Of a stretch of 64,000 nucleotides of DNA, positions 53,791 to 60,774 are shown piece by piece. The notes beneath the pieces were generated by a model. The model saw only the letters and a list, made by a program, of their open reading frames with translations. It did no database searches and was not told the origin of the DNA. The number at the start of each line of letters is the position of its first letter. Position 1 is the stretch's first letter. Position numbers and translations under genes: made by a program. The stretch is from contig NZ_JAJFES010000001.1 of NCBI RefSeq assembly GCF_020708045.1, forward strand, positions 1,088,955-1,152,954, written 5' to 3'. The stretch comes from Massilia sp. IC2-278 (lineage in GTDB: Bacteria > Pseudomonadota > Gammaproteobacteria > Burkholderiales > Burkholderiaceae_D).

Positions 53791-54103
53791 CGTCCGCCGC
53801 GCTGGTGTAGCTGGCCGCGGTGGCCGCGGTGGCCAGGGCCGCCAGGCTGGCCAGGTGCGGGTCGGGGGCCTGCGCGACCGGAACCGCCGGCAGTGCGGCG
53901 CCCGGCTCGCCTGCAGGCGCGGCGCCCAGGGCGTGCACGGCGCGGTCGGACGCATCGGCGTCGTGCGCCAGCAGGTCCGGCGCCAGCAGCGCGGCCTGGC
54001 CGAGGATGGGGTCGGCGGACAGCAGGACCCGGGATTCGAGGGCTTCGACACGGAATGCGTCACGAAGTTTGCTAACGATCTGCTTTTTGGAAACCTGTTT
54101 CAT
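45410..54103 (-). CDS. 2,897-residue giant LEPR-XLL-type protein, paralogue of the larger giant
   Basis: The head is nearly identical to that of the large giant ([20 protein letters not shown] against [20 protein letters not shown]), with LESRVLLSAD at 22-31 (Ser in place of Pro). After an Ala-rich linker (35-100) the rest is a haemagglutinin-like beta-helix that aligns with residues 8925-11494 of the large giant. It ends in the shared ~170-residue terminal domain ([31 protein letters not shown]) and EFWLEDLVL. It lacks the RTX, W-G, EF-hand-like and crystallin-like parts. No Sec signal and no strong ribosome site are visible; the ATG at 54103 was chosen because the head homology begins there, and the frame extends upstream to 54202 without homology. 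It is probably exported by the same machinery as the large giant, perhaps as a truncated or regulatory form. Confidence 0.88.
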   Translation of the reverse strand: MKQVSKKQIVSKLRDAFRVEALESRVLLSADPILGQAALLAPDLLAHDADASDRAVHALGAAPAGEPGAALPAVPVAQAPDPHLASLAALATAATAASYTSAADAAVQPDTLYLNQDNLGQYRDGDNRIVLGHAGSNAQIVVGDAANGGNLVLDDTLVLLNPQAGGEIAIAQNLVLAGDAGLSITGSGHTTTISASSINTAFAYINDSVKIDGATATNHTIALTATGGDIQIGGSSAHSLNGDGLDPDDLLQLSATGNILVTGTVGNTDALEGFTITQANNVTFKGEVTVNGNFDIHASGTVTFEQSVHLTSGFFRVTGANLVVFKGGVTVDGGGDIFLEGNEINFQTGESAVIGTGMLSLRPATVGLGIEVGGPPLESSALLNIDNAEIATFASTFSKIVIGRQEGAVNGYLAGAHADDLAGTVRIGAVQTPQQYTFRSALEVYGGSIVVEDFANPAYQFLVNGDIKLDAWNGISIYNQVEAHNSNIALWAQNGAVVQANAASNLDNLSSEPLRALDLQVHAGAGVRLPFAQVNSITVVNTGDGDIVVNNLARDAASGIGGTLRVDGVSQTGLAGDNIVLSTSAGNLGIDGAGSGVSTVGAGGISLSAGGSGSQILVNRAISASGGAIALASDGRIALQAAGITDNGAGGVALTSNSANIALSRDIVSNGGLVSLNAATTIFMDSGTRVASLHPLADSGAVSLVAGGTITLSTLAADGAMTVRSNAGAIVDGLLGDGLNLDGDTAAAALSAATGIGSGNALQTRVAAVTLSNNTAGNVQLREATALRILGASVGGSGSNLVVTTLDGGIAVDGAIDAIGAGGNVLLKTGEAGEGTAADIVIRAGVASTNGNISILSADAIVIDDGAAGSAPRIEARGAGRTLDLQADGAVALEGQARLVTSNGNMRIGALGGDLALGVLDAGTAAVSLRASGAILDAQADDAAPGTNVTAGALRMQAGAGIGSAADALEVQAGALAFAAGGAAQVAAGGNATVGQVAAVRVNRVDANAGLQDAIDSGALAGLSAGGDLLLGGASLVVAGSVNANGGHVRIDASGTLALNAMVAAQGGSITVLAGGDITASSQAQVVSEGGTIELASGAGAVLMNDGARLATDARNIRVAAAAGVTVGLVDARSNADRLGDSLAGQAGWGAVSIVSGAAIADTPEASDAIDVYARALRLEALGAIGAAGNAFDTEAAVLSARGAGMFLREAGVLALDGTGPVAVDRVLARGGLDAEQRVDAAQAGLASSGTLVLQAGGALTGMAGSAVSAGANLVLGAGGDLTLGAAVTTLGATGNISLQSAGAIHQDAAVSATAAGQSVDMIALGLIVMTQDASVATIGGGISLQGGGTVVVGLLDAGSGAVAINAGGYILDADAYGDNHVDIVAGALQMRAGAAIAASANALETRVGTLSAESNLGWIYLQESDAVEIGSVSVQVNRVDAAGAATATTVASQSGMAVTRAGNLVLAAGGAMTVNANVASAGGNVLLKAAGDLAVNGAVTSGGGALSLQAGGAIVQKAGIAGASIDVEASSGIAMDDGVQANASGNVRYATGGTLALGAIGSGAGVSLVAGTIVDSGSTDVDVRAATLRIAATNGAGSGASHLQLAVGRLAASAGGGGLYLDEADALVIDAGAGSVARVGVDGRLSTVNDQALSGLVSGGNLVLATADGGIALGQQVSAAGNLLLAAGGAGADLALDAAVSNSGGNSSLVAGRDLLQNVGINTTAAGKSLELRAGRDILMGQSASSATANGNILLAAGAGVTVSSLNAGTANVGITATGGSIVDGDAAGDSAVDIVAGGLQLRAGNAIGSGTNAIESNVVIATAQAGAGGVYLVETNALTLAGVTVQVNRVGASGAAAATTNAAQNGVAAQGGNVVLVSNGASLVVNDSVNSNGGNLLLQAAGGGMVLNAKVDAGGGALTLTSGGNIAQKADIVTGGAGTVDLQAARAINMDNGTAIRAGANVRVMAGTTMTLGSIVTGGDVSLAATGILDAGGSETDVTAAALRVSVSGANAGFGAPGARIQTAVGSLAANVGGSGGFFAEQAGAITLGALAEIGVRRVGADGGTSAVADAALSGVSSSGALVLTSTGAIAVERVVTAAGNLLLAAGSADLVLDAAVSSVAGSISLGAGNSIVQNADLRALAAGQSIELAAGADIAMQSGSSSASSLRYAAGGDIAVGLLDAGTGGVSLAAGGAIVDAESANTVQTVNVKAGALRMTAGTGIGGGNAIETTVASLAAASSSGAIAIVDSDGLSVPAAGVAVTVGRIGADGTVNALADAALVGVTAAGGSTSLVAATGTVVFGQAQQVGAGQDLELVGDQLQIDQPLAGQGGTLAIRPANPAHDVRLGGSGFGNGGLYLSPALLANLAGGFDRVVVGGGAAAPGQVIHIDGSASAVVFRDSLVLDASGPGSSIFLTGSLAAEGLDVRGPLALADAVTIAGGNGGAPGGDMVFAQGIDAFETSASLVLAAGGDNVLVQGAVGANGALAGLAVRDAHDVRFAQDVSVNGDVIVNATGVVRFDGALHITGGSLVIRGASQVIIGDIVLSGEAGEFVIEADTLVINGDVQGAGIVQLRPGDASRDIVVGGSGTDGAFSITDSMLGHLSGAAGLVIGVQGTDGHAAADAGKVSIVATDFAALSNAPLQVFGSTVVVEASAGSLVAANGLVLDGRDGVVLHDSVSAVRGAVVVYSANGGVQMDAGTVLSGTGAVTAQAAGNLVLAGVEGKHVVVRSGGVILDAAGDNAVNIVADTVALYRMGPQLGMGNAIEVQSPSLFVEAPRGIVVQDTGPDGRTHFYVLDGATMYEAAIAVGETVRHTEDPTLALPLLPASLAPALAATPYFDAALRTAAASGTAQYLATAGQVATAGGGLLVAGAEGLAAGEGAALPLLEFWLEDLVL

Positions 54104-54218
54104 GTCGGTTGTCTGTCCGCTGGAGTCATGTAGTGCCCGCGCCGGTCGGCGACCGGAACGGCTGGACCGGCTGCCTTGCGTGCGCCAGGCGCAATGGGGC
54201 ATTGTCGGTACGGGGCGC

Positions 54219-54313
54219 TATCGTAGCCCAAATCTGCACCATAAATTTCCAGCCTTCAATTATTATTAGACAGACATAGCGTAAGCCGCAAAAGTGATGA
54301 AAGAAAACAACAT
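54219..54313 (-). promoter_or_regulatory. Conserved regulatory module upstream of the small giant gene
   Basis: It has the same three blocks as 45188-45282: ATGTTGTTTTCTTTC (54313-54299), AATAATTGAA (54264-54255) and GCTACGATA (54227-54219). Spacings differ by only one base. It lies 116 bases upstream of the ATG. Confidence 0.65.
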
Positions 54314-54535
54314 TCACCTGCGGGCAACGCCTGCCAGATCAACTGATTATTTCCACATGGAAATTATGTGGCGAACGCTGCCGTGCAAAAGTACACAATG
54401 GTCGTGCAGTTCCGCACAGCAGAACGATTTGCACCACGAGAGAGCGTTATGCGGTTACTTCATCCTGCCCTGTGGACCGGGTGAGACAAAAACGTGCACG
54501 CGACAACAGCTTTACTGCCGACCTACTAATAGTTG

Positions 54536-54575
54536 TTGACAGTGTTGACACATGAAAATAGAGTTTCACTATAGA
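54536..54575 (+). promoter_or_regulatory. Candidate sigma-70 promoter of the porin gene
   Basis: Two overlapping TTGACA boxes (54536-54541 and 54545-54550) precede TAGAGT (54559, spacing 17) and TATAGA (54570, spacing 19). Either pair would place transcription about 90-100 bases before the porin start. Confidence 0.6.
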
Positions 54576-54670
54576 CGGCTGAGTTCCACCAAGAGAAACC
54601 GTGCCGCTATGCAACTTCAGTGCGATTGGCCTCGCCGGGGTCAAGCATGAATAATAAGGAGACAGCTTCA

Positions 54671-55756
54671 GTGAAAAAGCACATCATCGCGTTGGCCGCC
54701 CTCTGCGCCTGCATGTCCGCCGCATCCGCGCAAACCAGCGTGACGATCTACGGTATCGTCGACGCAGGCATCACCCATGTGAACAATGATGGCCCGAACG
54801 GCGGCCGCACCACTGTCGAAGCCGGCCAGATGGCCGTGTCGCGCTGGGGCTTCAAGGGCGTGGAAGACCTGGGCGGCGGCCTGAAGGCCCGCTTCGGCCT
54901 GGAAGGCACCCTCCTCAACGACACCGGCGCCGCCGGCGTCGGCACCGGCAACCCGTCGGTCACCAGCCTGTTCGACCGCGAAGCCACGGTCGGCCTGACC
55001 GGCAACTTCGGCTCGATCGACTTCGGCCGCCAGAACATCCTGGGCGTGCTGTCGGTCGGCATGGCCGATCCGATGGGCCTGGCCTTTGCCGCCACCAGCC
55101 CGAACGTGCTGTTCTCGGCGATGAACAACTCGGCCGTGTACGGCGCCTACGGCGCCAACGGCAGCGGCACCGCGCTGCGCCAGAATAACTCGGTGCGCTA
55201 TGTCTCGCCATCGTGGAACGGCTTCGGCTTCGGTCTGATGCGCGCCTTCGGCGAGCAAGGCGGCGATTCGCAGCGCAGTTCCTACCAGGGCGTGTCGGCC
55301 TTCTACAACGCGGGCCCGCTGAACGTTGCCGGCGCCTTTGCGCGCATGAAGAACGCCACCAATACCGACCTGCTGAAGTCGCACGCGATCGGCGTCAAGT
55401 ACACCCTGCCGCGCGTCGTGCTGAAGGGCACCTACTCGGAAAACGAGCTGGAAAGCACGAACCGCAAGATCGCCGTGTTCGGCGCCGGCGTCGACGTGCC
55501 GGTGGCTCCGAACATCACCCTGACCGGCGCCTTCTACAACACCAAGCGTTCGGGCGACCTGAGCGACGATTCGCAGCAGTACATCGCCATCGCCCGCTAC
55601 GCGCTGAGCAAGCGCAGCACCGTGTACGCGTCGTACGGCCACGCCGCCACCGACACCGTCGTCACCGCCACCCAGATCAACCTGGCGCAAGGCGTGGTGG
55701 CCGTCGGCAGCGATTCGGCAAACCGCGTGACCGTGGGTGTCATGCACGCGTTCTAA
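54671..55756 (+). CDS. General porin, Burkholderiales OmpC/Porin_4 type
   Basis: The 361-residue precursor has a typical signal peptide (VKKHIIALAALCACMSAASA, cleaved before QTSVTIYG). The mature barrel begins SVTIYGIVDAGITHVN and ends with the terminal aromatic needed for BAM-dependent assembly (VTVGVMHAF). Internal hallmarks are SRWGFKGVEDLGGGLKA and NFGSIDFGRQ. It forms a trimeric outer-membrane channel for small hydrophilic solutes. I chose GTG at 54671 because AAGGAG lies 9 bases upstream and the signal peptide is then of normal length; an in-frame ATG at 54647 would place that site inside the gene. It is a single-gene unit with its own promoter and strong terminator. Confidence 0.92.
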   Translation: MKKHIIALAALCACMSAASAQTSVTIYGIVDAGITHVNNDGPNGGRTTVEAGQMAVSRWGFKGVEDLGGGLKARFGLEGTLLNDTGAAGVGTGNPSVTSLFDREATVGLTGNFGSIDFGRQNILGVLSVGMADPMGLAFAATSPNVLFSAMNNSAVYGAYGANGSGTALRQNNSVRYVSPSWNGFGFGLMRAFGEQGGDSQRSSYQGVSAFYNAGPLNVAGAFARMKNATNTDLLKSHAIGVKYTLPRVVLKGTYSENELESTNRKIAVFGAGVDVPVAPNITLTGAFYNTKRSGDLSDDSQQYIAIARYALSKRSTVYASYGHAATDTVVTATQINLAQGVVAVGSDSANRVTVGVMHAF

Positions 55757-55773
55757 GCTGCGGGAGGAACGAC

Positions 55774-55809
55774 AAAGCCGGCAGGGTGCGAACCCTGCCG
55801 GCTTTTTTT
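55774..55809 (+). terminator. Intrinsic terminator of the porin gene
   Basis: A perfect 12-bp stem (AGCCGGCAGGGT and its complement) around GCGA is followed by seven Ts. It lies between the convergent porin and acyl-CoA ligase genes and may also slow transcription from the other side. Confidence 0.92.
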
Positions 55810-55860
55810 CATGGCGCCGGCCGGATGTGCAGCCGCCGGCGCCCGTTCACTCACACGGCA

Positions 55861-57510
55861 TTACAACCCGCGCCACTGCACCTTGCCGGTCGCCGACTTC
55901 GGCAGGCTGTCGCGGAACTCGACGATGCGCGGGCTTTTATACGCCGCCATGTTGGCATGCGACCAGTCGATGATGTCCTGCTCGCTCACCGTGCCGGCAA
56001 AGCCGTCCTTCAGCGCCACCACCGCCTTGACCGTCTCGCCGCGGCGCGCATCGTTCGCGGCCACCACGCACACTTCGCGGATCGCCGGATGCCGGTACAT
56101 CAGCGTCTCGACCTCGGCCGGCCAGACCTTGTAGCCGGAAGCGTTGATCATGCGCTTCAGGCGGTCGACCATGAAGAAGTAGCCATCCTCGTCGACCCGT
56201 CCCAGGTCGCCGGTACGCAGGAAACGCTTGCCGTCGATCTCGACGAACGTGTCGCTGCTCGCCTGCGGGTTGTTCCAGTAGCCCTGCATCACCTGCGGCC
56301 CGTGCACGACGATTTCGCCGACCTCGCCCACGCCCAGTTCCCCCATGGTTTCCGGATCCACCACGCGCGCATCGACGTCGCAGATCGGAATGCCCAGGCA
56401 TTGCTTCTTCGGGCGGTCGTTCGGGTTGATGTGGGTCGGCGCGATGGTCTCGGACATGCCGTAGCCCTCGATGTAGCGGATGCCCATCAAATCCTGCATG
56501 CGCTGGGCGATCGCGTCGGGCATGGCCGCCCCGCCGCCACTCAGGCGGCGGATGCTCGACAAGTCGTATTCCATCACGCGTGGGCTGGACAGCAAATCGA
56601 CCACCATCGTCGAGATCAGCTGGGTCGCATTCACGCGGTAGCGGCGGATGCATTCGGCCGCGGTGTCGCGGTCCCAGCGCGCCAGCACCACCACGGTGCC
56701 GCCGCAGAAGATCGAGCCGTTCATCCCGCCCTGCATGCCGGTCACGTGGAAGAACGGCAGCACGCACAGCGCCACCGAATCCTGCTGGGCGCCGAACCAC
56801 TGGATGCCGGCCACCGTGTTGTACATCACGCTGCGGTGGGTGTGCATGCAGCCCTTCGGGTGGCCGGTGGTGCCCGAGGTATACGGCATGCAGGCCAGGT
56901 CGTCCGGGCCTGCCGTCACCGGGCCGGGAACGCAGCCGCGCGCCAGCATGTCGCTCCACAGGGTCACCCCCGGGCCGGCGATGTGGCGGCGCGGCGCGGC
57001 CACGAAGTCCGGCACCTTGAGGTCGGTCTCGTGGTCGATGTAGTCCGAATAGGCGGCCACCAGCACGTGCTGCAGACCTGTTTCGCCCTCTGCAACCACC
57101 AGCGGCTCGACCTGGGCATACAGGTCCTGCGGCGCGAAGATCGTGGTGGCGCCGGTGTCGCTTACGTAGTGGCGCAGCTCCTCGAGCAGGTTCATCGGAT
57201 TGACCGGCACCACCACCGCGTTGGCGCACAGGATGGCGTAATAGGCCAGCATGAACTGCGGGCTGTTCTGCATGTAGAGCAGCACGCGGTCGCCCTGGCG
57301 CACGCCGCATTCCTGCTCCAGGTAGCCGGCGATCTGCTCGACCTCGAGCTTGAATTCGCGGTAGCTCAGCGGCGTGTCGTAGAAGATCGAGAAGGTCTTG
57401 TCCGGGTAACGGGTGGCCGACACTTCCAGGTTGTAGAACAGATTCGTCTGCGGCACGGTCAGGTGCCGCGGCAGGCCCGTGGGCCAGAAATCGAGATGGC
57501 GCTCCGACAT
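55861..57510 (-). CDS. Long/medium-chain acyl-CoA ligase (AMP-forming)
   Basis: This 549-residue member of the ANL superfamily activates a carboxylic acid to acyl-AMP and then to acyl-CoA. Core motifs are present: the P-loop YTSGTTGHPKG near 209-219, YGMSET near 350, TGDLG near 435, DRLKRMINASGYKVWPAEVE in the hinge, and the C-terminal SATGKVQWR with the catalytic lysine. The length is normal. An AGGAGG ribosome site precedes the ATG. It lies 45 bases downstream of the acyl-CoA dehydrogenase gene on the same strand, so the pair probably forms a small fatty-acid or related-acid degradation operon. The exact substrate cannot be told from sequence. Confidence 0.9.
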   Translation of the reverse strand: MSERHLDFWPTGLPRHLTVPQTNLFYNLEVSATRYPDKTFSIFYDTPLSYREFKLEVEQIAGYLEQECGVRQGDRVLLYMQNSPQFMLAYYAILCANAVVVPVNPMNLLEELRHYVSDTGATTIFAPQDLYAQVEPLVVAEGETGLQHVLVAAYSDYIDHETDLKVPDFVAAPRRHIAGPGVTLWSDMLARGCVPGPVTAGPDDLACMPYTSGTTGHPKGCMHTHRSVMYNTVAGIQWFGAQQDSVALCVLPFFHVTGMQGGMNGSIFCGGTVVVLARWDRDTAAECIRRYRVNATQLISTMVVDLLSSPRVMEYDLSSIRRLSGGGAAMPDAIAQRMQDLMGIRYIEGYGMSETIAPTHINPNDRPKKQCLGIPICDVDARVVDPETMGELGVGEVGEIVVHGPQVMQGYWNNPQASSDTFVEIDGKRFLRTGDLGRVDEDGYFFMVDRLKRMINASGYKVWPAEVETLMYRHPAIREVCVVAANDARRGETVKAVVALKDGFAGTVSEQDIIDWSHANMAAYKSPRIVEFRDSLPKSATGKVQWRGL

Positions 57511-57555
57511 CGGCTGCCTCCTGTGTGGATGAACCGTAGGGATGAACGGTAGGGG

Positions 57556-58773
<1,218 letters not shown>

Positions 58774-58804
58774 ATGTCTCCTGTTTGTATTTATAGTACC
58801 GCAG

Positions 58805-58823
58805 AGTAAAACCAAGTTTTACT
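58805..58823. promoter_or_regulatory. Palindromic operator candidate between divergent fatty-acid genes
   Basis: AGTAAAA (58805-58811), five bases, then TTTTACT (58817-58823) form a perfect 7-bp inverted repeat. It lies 32 bases upstream of the acyl-CoA dehydrogenase start. A further copy of the half-site with its flank, TTTTACTGTGCAG, is at 58930-58942, near the thioesterase promoter region. TetR-type regulators of beta-oxidation bind such palindromes. The regulator is not in the window. Confidence 0.55.
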
Positions 58824-58983
58824 GCAGATGAGTGTAGCAGCGCCAAATTTGGAAGACAATGCGCGAACCGCAGAGCGAAATGGTATTTTCGGCACAGCGT
58901 ATTGCAGGGTTGACACCATGCCGCCTGTGTTTTACTGTGCAGAATCGAGATGCCGCTAATAGAACGGCGCACAAGGCTTAAAC

Positions 58984-59439
58984 ATGACATCAATGGACAT
59001 TGGCACGGACGTGCCGGCAGGCTTCGAACGCCTGAAACGCGGCGGCCCTTACATGGCCAACCTCGGCGACCTGTATTGCAGCCGCGAGAACGGCGCCATC
59101 ATCATCGGCATGCGCATTACCGAGAACCACACCAACATGCGCGGCATCGCGCACGGCGGCATGCTGTCCAGCCTCGCCGATTCGGCGCTCGGCCTGGGCC
59201 TGACCATGCATTGCGAGGGACGCCAGTCCTTCGTCACCGTGAACCTCAGCACCGACTTCGTCGATGCGGCCCGTCCCGGCGACTGGGTCGAGGCCCACGT
59301 CGACATCCAGAAGCTGGGCGGACGCGTGGCGTTTGCGAACTGCTACCTGCAGGTGGGGTCGAAACGCATCCTGCGCGCCAGCGGGGTATTCGCGGTGATG
59401 AATGCGCTCACGCCGGAGCAGCTTGCCAAGGGCTATTGA
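58984..59439 (+). CDS. PaaI-type hotdog thioesterase
   Basis: The 151-residue protein has the hotdog signature HGGMLSSLADSALGLG near 57-72, with the conserved HGG and Asp, then VTVNLSTDFVDAARPGDWVEA, matching the PaaI/YdiI acyl-CoA thioesterase family. It hydrolyses acyl-CoA thioesters, probably recycling CoA or removing dead-end acyl-CoA made by the divergent operon. It reads away from the acyl-CoA dehydrogenase gene across a 210-base region with a shared palindrome. A conventional ribosome site is weak. The substrate is unknown. Confidence 0.88.
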   Translation: MTSMDIGTDVPAGFERLKRGGPYMANLGDLYCSRENGAIIIGMRITENHTNMRGIAHGGMLSSLADSALGLGLTMHCEGRQSFVTVNLSTDFVDAARPGDWVEAHVDIQKLGGRVAFANCYLQVGSKRILRASGVFAVMNALTPEQLAKGY

Positions 59440-59447
59440 GGACCGCC

Positions 59448-59477
59448 AGGGCCGCTTGCGAGAAGCGCAACGGCCCT
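59448..59477 (+). other. Stem-loop after the thioesterase gene
   Basis: AGGGCCG pairs with CGGCCCT and TTGCG with CGCAA around AGAAG, giving a strong hairpin 9 bases after the stop codon. There is no T-run in the gene direction, so termination is uncertain. Confidence 0.45.
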
Positions 59478-59556
59478 GCCAAAACGAAGCAGCCTCCAGC
59501 AGAAAAGGGCAAAAAGCGCGAAAATAGCGGGTTACGTCATTACGCTCGTTCACGCC

Positions 59557-60774
59557 ATGTCCAATTCAGCATCCTTGTCCGCAGCGCCGCGGATCGGCAT
59601 CAATCCGAAGCCGCTCGCGGTATCGCTCTTCCTTATCCTGGTCGGCGCCCTGTACCTGATGCAGGTGGTCGACGCGCGCCAGGCCGCGCTGTATGTCGTT
59701 GGCGCGCTGCTCGGCGTCGCGCTGTACCACGCCGCCTTCGGCTTTACCTCGGCCTGGCGCGTCTTCATCGCCGACGGCCGCGGCGCCGGCCTGCGCGCGC
59801 AGATGATCATGCTCGCCGTCGGCGTCGCCCTGTTCTTCCCGGCGCTTGCCAACGGCACGCTGTTCGGCACCCCGGTCTCCGGCCTGGTGTCGCCGGCCGG
59901 CACCTCGGTGGTGGTCGGCGCCTTCATCTTCGGCATCGGCATGCAGCTCGGTGGCGGCTGCGCCTCCGGCACGCTGTACACCGTGGGCGGCGGCAGCACG
60001 CGCATGCTGGTCACGCTGCTGTTCTTCATCATCGGCTCGGTGATCGCCACCGCGCACATGCCCTACTGGACATCGCTGCCGCAACTGAAACCGGTCTCGC
60101 TGGTCACGGAGCTCGGCCTGTTCCCGGCCCTGCTGCTGAACTTTGCCGTGTTCGCGGCGATTGCCGGCATCACCGTGGTCGTGGAGAAGCGCCGCCACGG
60201 CCGCCTGGTCAACCCGAGCACGCCGACGGCGCGCCGCGCGTCGTGGATGTACGGGCCATGGCCGCTGGTCGCCGGCGCCATTGCCCTGGTCGTGCTGAAC
60301 TTCGCCACGCTGGCCCTGGCCGGCCGCCCCTGGGGCGTGACCTCGGCCTTTGCGCTGTGGGGCGCCAAGGCCGCAAGCGCGATGGGCATCGACGTCGCCA
60401 GCTGGACCTACTGGTCGACCAAGGCGAATGCCGCCGCGCTGGCAGCGCCGCTCTCCAAGGACGTGACCACGGTGATGGACATCGGCATCGTGCTCGGCGC
60501 GATGCTGGCCGCCGCCCTGGCCGGCCGCTACGCACCGGTGTGGCGCCTGCCGCTGCGCTCGCTGATCGCCGCCGTGGTTGGCGGTTTGATGCTGGGCTAC
60601 GGCGCACGCCTGGCCTACGGCTGCAACATCGGCGCCTACTTCAGCGGCATCATCTCGGGCAGCCTGCACGGCTGGCTGTGGCTGGTGTTCGCGTTTGCCG
60701 GGAATGTGCTCGGCACCCGCCTGCGTCCGCTGTTCGGCCTGGAAGTCGAGCGCATCAAGGCGAGCGGCTGCTGA
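59557..60774 (+). CDS. YeeE/YedE-family sulfur-compound transporter
   Basis: This 405-residue polytopic membrane protein has about ten hydrophobic segments in two similar halves. Each half carries the family Cys/Gly motif: GIGMQLGGGCASGTLYTVGGG around 130-150 and YGARLAYGCNIGAYFSGIISG around 347-367. In characterised YeeE proteins such conserved cysteines conduct thiosulfate across the membrane. It is single-fused, where some species have two half-size genes. It overlaps the convergent FtsW-like gene by 20 bases at its 3' end. There is no sulfur-oxidation gene nearby, so the substrate (thiosulfate or a selenium/sulfur ion) is inferred from the family. Confidence 0.88.
   Translation: MSNSASLSAAPRIGINPKPLAVSLFLILVGALYLMQVVDARQAALYVVGALLGVALYHAAFGFTSAWRVFIADGRGAGLRAQMIMLAVGVALFFPALANGTLFGTPVSGLVSPAGTSVVVGAFIFGIGMQLGGGCASGTLYTVGGGSTRMLVTLLFFIIGSVIATAHMPYWTSLPQLKPVSLVTELGLFPALLLNFAVFAAIAGITVVVEKRRHGRLVNPSTPTARRASWMYGPWPLVAGAIALVVLNFATLALAGRPWGVTSAFALWGAKAASAMGIDVASWTYWSTKANAAALAAPLSKDVTTVMDIGIVLGAMLAAALAGRYAPVWRLPLRSLIAAVVGGLMLGYGARLAYGCNIGAYFSGIISGSLHGWLWLVFAFAGNVLGTRLRPLFGLEVERIKASGC

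Larger units (their letters stand above)
54104..54670. other. Divergent intergenic region between small giant and porin
   Basis: The 567 bases hold the small giant's leader and regulatory module on the left and the porin promoter on the right. Bases 54314-54535 are relatively AT-rich and contain several GTGCA/TGCAC words (for example near 54381 and 54405) that could be regulator half-sites. I could not define a clear operator. No gene was found. Confidence 0.6.

Noticed and set aside
59448..59477. Intrinsic terminator of the thioesterase gene
   Set aside because: The hairpin is strong but is followed by GCCAAAAC, not a T-run, so it was listed only as a stem-loop.
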